Below, piece by piece: positions 1 to 8,178 of a DNA stretch of 45,897 nt; position 1 is the first letter of the stretch, and every line of letters starts with the position of its first letter. Origin of the DNA: CAYFIW01 sp964343265 (GTDB lineage: Bacteria; Chloroflexota; Dehalococcoidia; Lucifugimonadales; UBA826); the NCBI GenBank assembly GCA_964343265.1, contig CAYFIW010000009.1:1-45897 (forward strand). Reading direction: 5' to 3'. Under the pieces are notes generated by a model. The model searched no databases. It saw only the letters and a list, made by a program, of their open reading frames with translations, and was not told where the DNA came from. The translations under genes were made by a program, and so were the position numbers.

Positions 1-46
1 TTGAACCTCCCCCGAAAATTAAAATCCTAGCCTTCTAATTTTACAT

Positions 47-82
47 AAAAAAAAAGGGCATTCACTTCACAGCAAATGCCCC
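47..82 (-). terminator. Rho-independent terminator of the cupredoxin gene
   Basis: Read on the minus strand, GGGCATT and AATGCCC form a perfect 7-bp stem (56-62 with 75-81), followed directly by nine T (47-55 on the plus strand are A). It lies about 40 bases after the stop codon of the cupredoxin gene and in its direction. GC-rich stem plus uninterrupted U tract is the classical form. Confidence 0.88.
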
Positions 83-121
83 ATGTATCGTGGAGTTTTT
101 AACCCCAATTTTATAAATTTC

Positions 122-610
122 TTACTGAACAGTTATGGTACCCACCATACCAAGAGATTCATGTGGTATGCATATAACCTCATAGGTTCCTGCTTTATCA
201 AAAGTGAAATTCAAAGTGCCTGTTTCGCCAGCTTCGACTTCCATATCTATACCGAGATCATCAACAGTAAAAGAATGAAATTCATTCTGCGAAGTCATTT
301 TGAAGGTAACAGTTTCTCCAACTGAAAAAGCAAGCTCCGCTGGTGCAAAGGCATAATCGCCTCCCTCGTCCTTGAGTTCCACAATTACCTCTCTTCCTGC
401 TGCTGCGCTGGAGGTCGAACTATCCGCTACAGCCGGGGCTGCCGCGGGAGCGGCCACAGGTGGCGCTGAGGTAGGTTGTTGGGAAGCAGGAATTGGTGCT
501 GGTTTTACTGCATCATGATTACCTTTTGGTGGCACGTCCCCTCCACAAGCCGCAACAATAGACAGAGCTGCCACAAGTGTTGTTAATAGGACTATCTTCA
601 TATGAAGCAT
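122..610 (-). CDS. cupredoxin-domain lipoprotein (type 1 copper site)
   Basis: Predicted small blue-copper electron carrier or copper-binding protein tethered outside the cytoplasmic membrane. From the ATG at 610 it has 162 residues: a hydrophobic signal ending in a lipobox-like VAAC (Cys22), a Pro/Ala/Ser-rich linker (about 25-72), and a plastocyanin-like domain (about 73-162). The copper ligands are readable: His112 in NEFHSF, then Cys147, His150 and Met155 in the C-terminal CIPHESLGM loop. The start at 610 is chosen because GAGG lies 9 bases upstream; an upstream ATG at 676 falls inside the predicted promoter. It is divergent from lexA and close to copA, so a copper role is plausible, but its redox partner is not visible. 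It could equally be a respiratory electron shuttle. Confidence 0.85.
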   Translation of the reverse strand: MLHMKIVLLTTLVAALSIVAACGGDVPPKGNHDAVKPAPIPASQQPTSAPPVAAPAAAPAVADSSTSSAAAGREVIVELKDEGGDYAFAPAELAFSVGETVTFKMTSQNEFHSFTVDDLGIDMEVEAGETGTLNFTFDKAGTYEVICIPHESLGMVGTITVQ

Positions 611-674
611 AAAATTAGACCTCGCTCCTTTTGTAACTAATTTCAGACCCTTTACATCGAAAGATATCTCTAAC

Positions 675-703
675 ATTATCTAGATTGGTGATAACTTTCA
701 CAA
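675..703 (-). promoter_or_regulatory. sigma70-like promoter of the cupredoxin gene
   Basis: On the minus strand TTGTGA (703-698) is followed after 17 bases by GATAAT (680-675). Transcription would begin near 668, leaving a leader of about 58 bases before the ATG at 610. Motif match only. Together with the lexA promoter this explains the roughly 290-base region without genes. Confidence 0.5.
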
Positions 704-776
704 TTAATATCATATCATCCAGCTTTTTCAGGGGTCAACGAATGTTTTAGCAATTACGAATATTGAAACCGGCAGG

Positions 777-816
777 TTGACCCAGTACATCTGTTCTGAT
801 AATATGTTCCGAACAT
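777..816 (+). promoter_or_regulatory. lexA promoter with overlapping palindromic operator candidate
   Basis: TTGACC (777-782), a 17-base spacer and TAATAT (800-805) form a good sigma70-like promoter with a start near 812. The perfect odd palindrome ATGTTCCGAACAT (804-816) lies across the end of the -10 box and the start site, where a repressor would block initiation. The spacer has another GTTC at 793-796. LexA commonly represses its own gene, so this is the obvious candidate LexA box. The GTTC-GAAC arrangement is seen; the binding is inferred. The leader would be about 88 bases. Confidence 0.55.
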
Positions 817-899
817 TAGTACTGTTGATGGCATATTTAATCAAATTATGAACCATCGAAAACACAGGATAACATCATAAAACAGAATCGGGAGGAAAA

Positions 900-1553
900 A
901 TGAAAAGGCCACTTTCCAAACGACAAAAAACAATGCTCGACTATATCCAAGACTTCATGAAGTCAAACAGCTATCCGCCTACCGTAAGGGACATCCAGGC
1001 GGGTTGTGATATAAGTTCTACTTCGGTTGTTGATTACAATCTGCAGATTTTGCAACGAGAAGGATACTTACAGAGAAAAAGAGAAGTTTCTCGTGGTATA
1101 GAACTCCTTGGTGAAGCTGCATCCTCAGCAGGGGATACATTCAGGAACCTGATGACAGTACCCGTTCTGGGAAACATAGCAGCCGGTGAACCTCTACCTG
1201 TTGCCAATACCGGTCCCTGGAACAACGCCGACTTCGACAATGTTGATCTACCTCCATTTTTAACCAAGGGAAAAGAGAACATTTTTGCCTTAAGAGTTAA
1301 AGGCGAATCTATGATTGATGCTCTTGTAGGAGATGGAGACCTCGTTCTACTTGAACCTGTAACACAACCACAGAATGGAGACATGGTCGCTGCCTGGTTA
1401 CAGGACAGAGAAGAAGCTACTTTAAAACATTTTTACCTTGACGGAGACCAGGTTCGTCTCGTCCCGGCTAACAGCCAGTTAAGTCCAATCACTGTTGACG
1501 CCACAAACGTCGCAGTAAAAGGACGTGTAGTTGGAGTAGTAAGAACCATGTAG
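900..1553 (+). CDS. lexA: LexA repressor, SOS-response transcription factor
   Basis: Repressor of DNA-damage genes that cleaves itself when stimulated by RecA filaments. Its 217 residues are about the usual family length. An N-terminal winged helix-turn-helix (1-70, with SYPPTVRDI and SSTSVVDYNLQIL) precedes an S24 peptidase domain. The cleavage bond is Ala95-Gly96 in NIAAGEP; the catalytic dyad is Ser137 (GESM) and Lys176 (LKHFYL). The ATG follows GGGAGGAAAA, a strong ribosome-binding site. The promoter carries a palindrome that fits autorepression. A terminator-like hairpin follows at 1594. No other SOS gene is adjacent, so its regulon here cannot be seen. Confidence 0.97.
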   Translation: MKRPLSKRQKTMLDYIQDFMKSNSYPPTVRDIQAGCDISSTSVVDYNLQILQREGYLQRKREVSRGIELLGEAASSAGDTFRNLMTVPVLGNIAAGEPLPVANTGPWNNADFDNVDLPPFLTKGKENIFALRVKGESMIDALVGDGDLVLLEPVTQPQNGDMVAAWLQDREEATLKHFYLDGDQVRLVPANSQLSPITVDATNVAVKGRVVGVVRTM

Positions 1554-1593
1554 GAAATTTCCTACACCAACAAATAATTTTGATTATCTCAGG

Positions 1594-1618
1594 GACTGAT
1601 TCCGCGCCGGAGTCGGTC
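1594..1618 (+). terminator. probable intrinsic terminator after lexA
   Basis: GACTGATTCC (1594-1603) pairs with GGAGTCGGTC (1609-1618) over ten positions, two of them G-U, around a five-base loop. A T-rich run (TCTTTGGTTT) follows. It starts about 40 bases after the lexA stop. The T tract is interrupted, so termination may be partial and some transcription may reach copA. Confidence 0.65.
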
Positions 1619-1689
1619 TCTTTGGTTTGTAAGAGGTATAATCGTTGTGCCGATAATTCTTTTAGAAAAGACTCTTAAGGTCGGGAATA

Positions 1690-4137
1690 TTGGAAGAAGC
1701 AGTTATACCCGGGATTAACAAAATCACCCTCCCTGTTACAGGTATGACCTGTGCTGCCTGCGTCGTTCACGTATCAGCTGCTCTTGAAAAACTCCCGGGA
1801 GTTTTGGAAACAGATGTAAACCTAACTACTGAAAAGGCAACGATAAGCCTGAACGATGAGCTTGCTTCAATTCACCTCATATCGGACACTCTGAAAAAGG
1901 CCGGTTATGGACTGGCCAGCAGCTCTGTAATCCTATCGATCGGCAAAATGACATGTGCCGCCTGTGTATCTCATGTGGAAACTGGGATAAGTTCTGTGAA
2001 TGGAGTCCTGTCTTGCTCTGTAAACCTCGCGACAGAAAAAGCTAATGTGAACTACCTCCCTGAAATCACTTCAACATTTGAAATAATCAACGCTGTTGAA
2101 AAAACAGGTTATACGGCCGAGAGAATTGAGTCGGATGATTACAGTTATGGGGAAACATCGAGCGAAACAAGGATATTGACTAAGAAAATAGCCCTTGGAG
2201 GATTTACCTCTGTACTCATAGCCTTGACCAATATATTCCCATCATTGAAGGAAGTCGGAGACATAAACCCTCAATACATATTTCTTGCTATGGCAACAGG
2301 TGTTCAATTCTGGTCCGGCAGTCACTTCTACATAAGCTCATGGTCGGCGCTAAAACTCAAGACCACAAACATGAACACACTGGTAGTACTTGGGACAACA
2401 GTTGCCTATTTATATAGCCTCGTTATTACAATCACGTCAGCCATTGGAATTGACTTTGGTGATGGGCAAACTCATTATTCAGCATCAAGTTCCATAATCA
2501 CACTTGTTTTAGTCGGTCGTTTATTAGAGACAAAGGCCCGAAAAAAAGCATCAAATTCAATAAGATCTCTTCTAAATCTCAGTCCAAAAATTGCAAGAGT
2601 CATCAGATCAACAGAAGTGGAAATTCCCAGAGAAGAACTCATTGTGGGAGACAAAATCATCGTCAGACCGGGTGAAAGTTTTCCCACAGATGGATTAATT
2701 TATGAAGGTAGAGGAACAGTAGATGAATCGATGTTGACAGGTGAAAGCATACCTACGATAAAAGAAACAGGAAGTTATGTTTTCGGCTCTACGGTAAATG
2801 GTACTAGTACCTTTCAATACACAGCTACCAAGGTTGGAAAAGACACGCTTCACTCAAAAATCATTAAGCTTGTCGAAGAGGCCCAAAACTCAAAGGCTCA
2901 TATACAAAGACTAGCCGACCAAATTTCAGGTATTTTTGTTCCTGTTGTTCTCCTTATCGCCCTCCTGACTTTCTGTGCATGGCTTATATTCGAACCATCA
3001 CGATCATTGAATACGGCCATGATTACAACCGTAGCAGTCCTCGTAATAGCTTGTCCCTGTGCGATGGGCCTCGCAACACCAACCGCAATAGTTGTTGGAA
3101 CGGGAAGAGGAGCAACCATGGGTATTCTTTTTAGAAATGCGCAATCACTGGAAACTACGCAAAAAATCGATACTGTTGTCTTCGACAAAACCGGCACTCT
3201 CACGTACGGAACTCCACGTGTGGAATCAATACAGGAAGTTGAACTAACTCGATCAGAAATACTCAAATATGCTGGATCAATCGGCCTACGATCTGAACAT
3301 GTCCTGGCCAAATCGATAGCTGAAAACGCTTTTCAAGAAAGTGTCAAATTAAGTAACCCGGAAGACTTCCAAACTCATCCAGGCATGGGATCCACAGCCA
3401 AGGTCGATGGAAAGACTGTTGCAATCGGCAACAGGGCATTTTTACTTGAAATGGGTTTGGCTGTAGACAGAGAGACAAATGAATCCACAGAAACGCTGGT
3501 CATGGTTGACGATAAATTAGCAGGTGTCATCAACTTTACAGACGAGCCAAGAAAAGAAGCCAAAGAAAGTATTGAATCGCTTAAAAAAATGGGTATGACC
3601 GTGGTACTGCTAAGTGGAGACAACCTGACTGTAGCGAATAAAACAGCGTCGTTGGTTGGGATATCTGAAGTAGAAGCAGAGGCACTTCCAGATCAGAAAT
3701 TAGAGTACATAAAAAATCTCCAGTCAAAAGGAAAGGTTGTTGCAATGGTCGGTGATGGCATAAACGATGCACCTGCCCTTGCTCAGTCAGATATAGGAAT
3801 ATCTATGGGAGGAGGAACCGACGCAGCAATAGAAGCAGGAGATATAACACTTGTAAGAGAGGACCTCCGTACTCTACCTGAGGCTGTTTCTTTGAGTAGA
3901 GTCACGATGAGAAAGATAAAACAAAATTTATTCTGGGCCTTTGCTTATAACATTTTCCTCATACCGGTTGCGGCAGGTTTACTTCATTTAATTCTAGTAA
4001 CTGACGGGCCCATTTCATTAACACCTTTAGTTAATAGTGATGGGTTTATGAACCCAATCGCAGCTTCGTGTGCGATGGCCATCAGCTCAATATGTGTCAT
4101 TTTAAATTCGATCCATCTCAGAAAGGTTCGTCTGTAG
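1690..4137 (+). CDS. copA: copper-exporting P1B-type ATPase
   Basis: ATP-driven Cu(I) exporter of the cytoplasmic membrane. The 815 residues show two N-terminal heavy-metal domains with GMTCAAC (Cys21, Cys24) and KMTCAAC (Cys89, Cys92), a transport motif Cys455-Pro-Cys457 in the sixth membrane helix, the TGES actuator loop, the phosphorylated Asp499 in DKTGTLT, and the hinge GDGINDAP. The CPC plus paired CxxC signature favours copper or silver over zinc or cadmium. The start is TTG with AAGG about 10 bases before it. A -10-like TATAAT lies at 1637-1642 and an AT-rich near-palindrome TCTTTT-AG-AAAAGA at 1658-1671, but no clear -35, so the control is unclear. A YHS metal-binding gene follows and a cupredoxin lies nearby. 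Confidence 0.95.
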   Translation: MEEAVIPGINKITLPVTGMTCAACVVHVSAALEKLPGVLETDVNLTTEKATISLNDELASIHLISDTLKKAGYGLASSSVILSIGKMTCAACVSHVETGISSVNGVLSCSVNLATEKANVNYLPEITSTFEIINAVEKTGYTAERIESDDYSYGETSSETRILTKKIALGGFTSVLIALTNIFPSLKEVGDINPQYIFLAMATGVQFWSGSHFYISSWSALKLKTTNMNTLVVLGTTVAYLYSLVITITSAIGIDFGDGQTHYSASSSIITLVLVGRLLETKARKKASNSIRSLLNLSPKIARVIRSTEVEIPREELIVGDKIIVRPGESFPTDGLIYEGRGTVDESMLTGESIPTIKETGSYVFGSTVNGTSTFQYTATKVGKDTLHSKIIKLVEEAQNSKAHIQRLADQISGIFVPVVLLIALLTFCAWLIFEPSRSLNTAMITTVAVLVIACPCAMGLATPTAIVVGTGRGATMGILFRNAQSLETTQKIDTVVFDKTGTLTYGTPRVESIQEVELTRSEILKYAGSIGLRSEHVLAKSIAENAFQESVKLSNPEDFQTHPGMGSTAKVDGKTVAIGNRAFLLEMGLAVDRETNESTETLVMVDDKLAGVINFTDEPRKEAKESIESLKKMGMTVVLLSGDNLTVANKTASLVGISEVEAEALPDQKLEYIKNLQSKGKVVAMVGDGINDAPALAQSDIGISMGGGTDAAIEAGDITLVREDLRTLPEAVSLSRVTMRKIKQNLFWAFAYNIFLIPVAAGLLHLILVTDGPISLTPLVNSDGFMNPIAASCAMAISSICVILNSIHLRKVRL

Positions 4138-4181
4138 TTGTAATATAGTGTTACTCAAACCTACAACTTCTTGAGGATTGC

Positions 4182-4385
4182 ATGAAATTACCTTTATTTC
4201 GGAAACATCAAAGTCCCAATTCAATTGATCCCGTGTGCGATATGGAAGTAACGACAAAAAATCCAGCAGGAGGGTCGTGGAAATACAGGGGAATCACATA
4301 CATGTTCTGTGCACCCGGGTGCAAGATAGCTTTTCAAAAAGAACCAGACAGTTATATATCTGGCGACAAGAAAATAGAGATGTAA
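4182..4385 (+). CDS. YHS-domain small metal-binding protein
   Basis: A 67-residue protein consisting almost wholly of a YHS domain: DPVCDMEV near the start, then YRGITYMFCAPGCKIAF and a closing PDSYI. The three cysteines, one in the DPVC turn and two in CAPGC, are the likely metal ligands. Such domains are often fused to or encoded beside copper ATPases. Here it follows copA by 44 bases on the same strand, with TTGAGG before the ATG, so joint expression is likely. A role as a copper carrier or sensor for CopA is inference. Confidence 0.82.
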   Translation: MKLPLFRKHQSPNSIDPVCDMEVTTKNPAGGSWKYRGITYMFCAPGCKIAFQKEPDSYISGDKKIEM

Positions 4386-4434
4386 CTTAAGAAAACTTTT
4401 AAGCAATATCATCTATAATTATTGACCTAATAAG

Positions 4435-4520
4435 GCCGAAGTGGCGGAATGGTAGACGCGCTGGTCTCAAAAACCAGTGGGAGCAATCCCGTGTGAGTTC
4501 GAGTCTCACCTTCGGCACCA
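4435..4520 (+). tRNA. tRNA-Leu (anticodon CAA), CCA encoded
   Basis: The acceptor stem GCCGAAG pairs with CTTCGGC (4510-4516), followed by discriminator A and an encoded CCA. The anticodon stem CTGGT/ACCAG encloses CTCAAAA, giving anticodon CAA, which reads UUG. A long variable arm (TGGGAGCAATCCCGT), typical of tRNA-Leu, precedes the T arm GTGAG-TTCGAGT-CTCAC. A -10-like TATAAT lies at 4414-4419, about 15 bases upstream, without a clear -35. Confidence 0.97.
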
Positions 4521-4577
4521 ACTCTTTGAATATCCCTGAAACCTTGAATGTTTTACGAGGTTGAAACAATCTGATTA

Positions 4578-5279
4578 ATGGATTCAATCAAACCTAGTAA
4601 TTCATCACCCTTGGAACAATTTTCTATATTGTCCAAATATAAACAATTAGATCTCGCTAAATTGGCACTCTTGTTTGCAATGTGTGAATATCCCGACCTC
4701 AATATAGATGAGGAACTCCAATCACTTGATTCCCTCGCATCTGTAGCAAAGACAAGAATAAATCCAGATTCAGATCCTATTTCCCAGATCAATGCACTCA
4801 GTGAATATCTATTTGACGAAGTTGGTTTTCAGGGAAACTATCAAGACTATTACGATCCTAGAAATTCCTTCCTCAACGAAGTCCTAAACAGGAGACAGGG
4901 AATCCCAATTACGCTTTCTCTGCTTTATATAGAAGTCGGGAAAAGATTGGGTATACAGCTGGAGGGAGTAGGAATGCCTGGTCATTTTCTAGTGCGTATG
5001 AAAAATGATCACGCAGGTCTATATATAGACCCATTCCATAGAGGAATATTATTGTCACAAGAGGAATGTACCAAGATGCTTGAAGCGATAGCTGGGCAAT
5101 CCATTATTTGGGACCAAAACTACCTGGCACCAGTCAATAATATTGAACTGATCTCCAGACTGATCAGAAATGTCCACGCAATATATATCCACAGAAACGA
5201 GACAACTAAAATTCTCACTATTGAGAAATATTTATTAGCTGCCCAGTCTTCAATACAGGATCAAATTTCAAAAATCTAA
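4578..5279 (+). CDS. SirB1/transglutaminase-like family protein
   Basis: A 233-residue protein of the SirB1 (transglutaminase-core 2) family. Diagnostic blocks are NSFLNEVLNRRQGIPITLS, LYIEVGKRLGI and GVGMPGHFLVRM, after a helical N-terminal part (about 1-90) with LALLFAMCEYPDLN. The family has a transglutaminase-like fold, but the classical catalytic cysteine is not evident here, and the biochemical role of the family is not established. It starts 57 bases after tRNA-Leu and ends 13 bases before the convergent monooxygenase gene. No clear ribosome-binding site was found. Confidence 0.8.
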   Translation: MDSIKPSNSSPLEQFSILSKYKQLDLAKLALLFAMCEYPDLNIDEELQSLDSLASVAKTRINPDSDPISQINALSEYLFDEVGFQGNYQDYYDPRNSFLNEVLNRRQGIPITLSLLYIEVGKRLGIQLEGVGMPGHFLVRMKNDHAGLYIDPFHRGILLSQEECTKMLEAIAGQSIIWDQNYLAPVNNIELISRLIRNVHAIYIHRNETTKILTIEKYLLAAQSSIQDQISKI

Positions 5280-5292
5280 AGTCACACCATTT

Positions 5293-6651
5293 TCATTGGT
5301 CGTAAGTTGTACGCCAAGCTCCGATAGCAGGTCTTTCCAACCCTAGATGATGCCTCAGTGTAGACCCTGTGTAATCTTCCCTGTAAACACCACGTTTTTG
5401 CAATTCAGGAACAACAAACTCTACAAAATCCTCAAAGGTACCGGGTTGATGGGTTGGACCAACTACAAACCCATCGCATGCTGGAGAATGAAACCATTCT
5501 TCCATCTCATCAGCAACCTCTTTTGGCCCGCCGACAAATGTGATGCTGTCACTTAATAATCCTCTTCTGGTTATACGCATAAAATCCCGTACTGTCGGAT
5601 TCGCAACCCCGCTGGAAATAACCCTATCCCTCATTGCTTGCATACCCTGAAGACCTTCAAGCTCTTCATCTGTAAATGCTTCATCCATTCCCTTTTTAGC
5701 AAAATCGAAGTTGAGAGCTTCAGATAAAAGTAACAACTGATCCATATCGTTTGAGAGCAACTCATATGCCGCTTTTTTGTCTTCTGCCTCACTTTTGGTT
5801 TCAGCCACTATTGGATACATGAGGGCAGCAATCTTCATGTGATCAGGATTACGGCCAGCCTTTTCAGCAGCTGATTTTAGAGCAGCATATTCAACTTTTC
5901 CTACTGTACTATTCCTGTAACCTGCAAATATCAATTCCCCCCACCGGGCGGCAAACTCCTTACCCCTGGAACTTGCACCAGCCTGCATCACCACCGGATG
6001 ACCCTGAGGGCTCCGGGGTACGGTGAAAGGGCCGCGGGAACTGAGAAATTTACCTTTATAGTCAATGCGCCGAACTTTATCCGGATGCGCGTATAAATTG
6101 TTTTTCTTGTCCACGACTACAGCATCATCGTCCCATGAATCCCAATGCCTTAAAACAACCTCTACAAATTCATCTGCACGATCGTACCTGAGGTCATGTT
6201 CCGTGTGGCTCTCCCTACCCATATTCAAAGCCTCATTATCATTAACTGACGTCACCACATTCCAGGCAGCTCTTCCTTTAGTCATCAAATCCAGAGTTTG
6301 AAACAGTCGCGCAACGTGAAAAGGCTCAAAATAGGTAGTGGAATAAGTGGCGCCTAACCCAAGATGCTTTGTCACCGACCCCATCGTCATCAGGCAAGTT
6401 ACTGCATCCAATTTGGTACATCGAATCCCGTTCTTTACTGTCTCAGAGTGATCCCCGGCATACATATCAGGCATCGCAAGTCTGTCATCAAAAAATCCAA
6501 CATCAAATTTTCCATGTTCTAAAACTTGAGCGATGTACTGGTAGTATTCCGGGGAATAAGTATCGATACGTGCCTCCGGGTGCCTCCAGGAAGAAGGCAA
6601 AGTCGTGCAGTTCTGAGCTTGAAGAAAAGCAACCAGTGACATTTGGCGCAT
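5293..6651 (-). CDS. FMN-dependent monooxygenase, NtaA/SnaA/DszA family
   Basis: A 452-residue member of the luciferase superfamily branch that includes nitrilotriacetate monooxygenase and the DszA sulfone monooxygenase. These enzymes use FMNH2 from a separate reductase and O2. Recognisable parts are the start MSLVAFLQAQN with SSWRHP, FDVGFFDDRLAMPD, the GLGATYSTTYFEPFHVAR block, and KGRAAWNVVTSVNDNEALN. A GAGAGGA site lies six bases before the ATG. It is divergent from the aminotransferase pair and has no reductase beside it; the only reductase gene in the window is at 32280. The substrate cannot be read. A large number of such paralogues is a known trait of some marine Chloroflexota. Confidence 0.9.
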   Translation of the reverse strand: MRQMSLVAFLQAQNCTTLPSSWRHPEARIDTYSPEYYQYIAQVLEHGKFDVGFFDDRLAMPDMYAGDHSETVKNGIRCTKLDAVTCLMTMGSVTKHLGLGATYSTTYFEPFHVARLFQTLDLMTKGRAAWNVVTSVNDNEALNMGRESHTEHDLRYDRADEFVEVVLRHWDSWDDDAVVVDKKNNLYAHPDKVRRIDYKGKFLSSRGPFTVPRSPQGHPVVMQAGASSRGKEFAARWGELIFAGYRNSTVGKVEYAALKSAAEKAGRNPDHMKIAALMYPIVAETKSEAEDKKAAYELLSNDMDQLLLLSEALNFDFAKKGMDEAFTDEELEGLQGMQAMRDRVISSGVANPTVRDFMRITRRGLLSDSITFVGGPKEVADEMEEWFHSPACDGFVVGPTHQPGTFEDFVEFVVPELQKRGVYREDYTGSTLRHHLGLERPAIGAWRTTYDQ

Positions 6652-6759
6652 ATAAATCCTCTCCTGAGCTTAATTCTACTTATATTTAACGGCTACACCT
6701 TACAGTGTAATTCCGATACAGTACACATGACGTCACAACGATTTACTGGAGGGCTGTAT

Positions 6760-8139
6760 ATGGTTGAAATTAACGAGGGAGAAATACTCAGGCAAAAATC
6801 TCTTGATTTTCTATGGATGCAAAATAGAGACTGGGTGGAAATGGCGGAAGGTGGGGATCCTCTCATCATCGAAACTGGAACCGGCATAAGAGTGACAGAC
6901 TCAAACGGAAAATCATGGATTGATGTGAACGGGGGATATACATCCGTAAACGTCGGGTATGGCAGACAGGAAATTGTAGATGCTGCCCATGACCAGATGG
7001 AAAAATTACCATATTTCCCACAGGGTTCAGCCACTATACCTACAATAAATCTTGCCAAAAAATTATCCGAGATAACACCGGGTAATTTAACAAGAACATT
7101 CCCGGTAAGCGGAGGGTCAGAAGCGAACGAAACAGCATTAAAAATTGCCCGAGCATTTCACTCACGTCGTGGAGAAACCGGCCGCTACAAGGTCATAAGC
7201 AGAAAGGGCTCATATCACGGTACAACTGGTGGAGTGTTATGGACGGGAAGTAATCCAGCCACCCCTAGAAGCGACTTTGAACCACCATATCCAGGAATGT
7301 TGTATGCCCCACAACCTAACCCTTATAGATGTGAATACGGAGGAAAAACAAGCTCTGAATGTGCGGTTCTTTGCGCGAATGCTGTTGAGACTTTAATTAT
7401 AGAAAATGACCCCGATACAATCGCGGCATTTATCGCTGAACCAATCGCCACCCCACTTGGATGCCCGGTACCAGGTCAAGAATATTGGCCAATGATAAGA
7501 AATATCTGCGATAAATATGGAGTGGTGCTTATAGCGGACGAGGTGATTTGCGGATTTGGACGCACAGGAAAGATGTTTGCCAGTGAACACTGGAATCTTG
7601 AACCCGACATAATGAGTGTAGCTAAAGGAATAATTAGCAGCTATCTTCCTCTAGCTGCCACCATAGTTTCAGAGAACATAGCAAGCCAGTTTGCCGGCGA
7701 TGGCAATCAATTGAGGCACGTTTTTACCTCCAGTGGCCATCCAGTTTCAGCGGCAGCGTCTTTAAAAAACATAGAGATAATAGAGAAAGAAAACCTTGTA
7801 CATAACGCCGCAACTACTGGGGATTATTTTAAATCTAGATTGATTGAACTGAAGGATAAGCACGAGATAATTGGTGATGTTCGAGGGATAGGACTTTTAT
7901 TATCAATGGAACTTGTGAGTGACAGAGATACAAAAGAAGGGTTCGATAAAAAACTAAACCTAGCGGACAGATTAAACGACAAATTCAGATCTGAAGGTCT
8001 GATCTTTAGGGCCAGTGGACCTATCCTTAATTTTGGCCCTCCGATATGCATAACCCCACCAGAGGTTGATGAAATAGTAGATTCGGTAGACAGAATCATA
8101 AAAAGCCTTTCCAGAGAAATTGGTATTGGGTCCAGTTGA
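6760..8139 (+). CDS. class III PLP-dependent aminotransferase (copy 1)
   Basis: Transfers an amino group from an omega-amino acid or amine to a keto acid using pyridoxal phosphate. The ATG at 6760 follows TGGAGGG by six bases and gives 459 residues; the open frame extends upstream to 6643, but that extension has no ribosome-binding site and no counterpart in the neighbouring copy. Visible features are VSGGSEANET, the PLP-pocket SYHGTTGG, the IADEVICGFGRTG segment, and the Schiff-base Lys289 in VAKGI. Specificity (beta-alanine, taurine, glutamate-semialdehyde or another) cannot be assigned. It precedes a second, clearly homologous copy by 39 bases. Confidence 0.9.
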   Translation: MVEINEGEILRQKSLDFLWMQNRDWVEMAEGGDPLIIETGTGIRVTDSNGKSWIDVNGGYTSVNVGYGRQEIVDAAHDQMEKLPYFPQGSATIPTINLAKKLSEITPGNLTRTFPVSGGSEANETALKIARAFHSRRGETGRYKVISRKGSYHGTTGGVLWTGSNPATPRSDFEPPYPGMLYAPQPNPYRCEYGGKTSSECAVLCANAVETLIIENDPDTIAAFIAEPIATPLGCPVPGQEYWPMIRNICDKYGVVLIADEVICGFGRTGKMFASEHWNLEPDIMSVAKGIISSYLPLAATIVSENIASQFAGDGNQLRHVFTSSGHPVSAAASLKNIEIIEKENLVHNAATTGDYFKSRLIELKDKHEIIGDVRGIGLLLSMELVSDRDTKEGFDKKLNLADRLNDKFRSEGLIFRASGPILNFGPPICITPPEVDEIVDSVDRIIKSLSREIGIGSS

Positions 8140-8178
8140 GAGGGTCGAACTCTGATGCAGGAAATACAAGGAGTAGGA

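Noticed and set aside
6643..6759. N-terminal extension of aminotransferase copy 1
   Set aside because: It overlaps the divergent monooxygenase start, lacks a ribosome-binding site and has no counterpart in copy 2.
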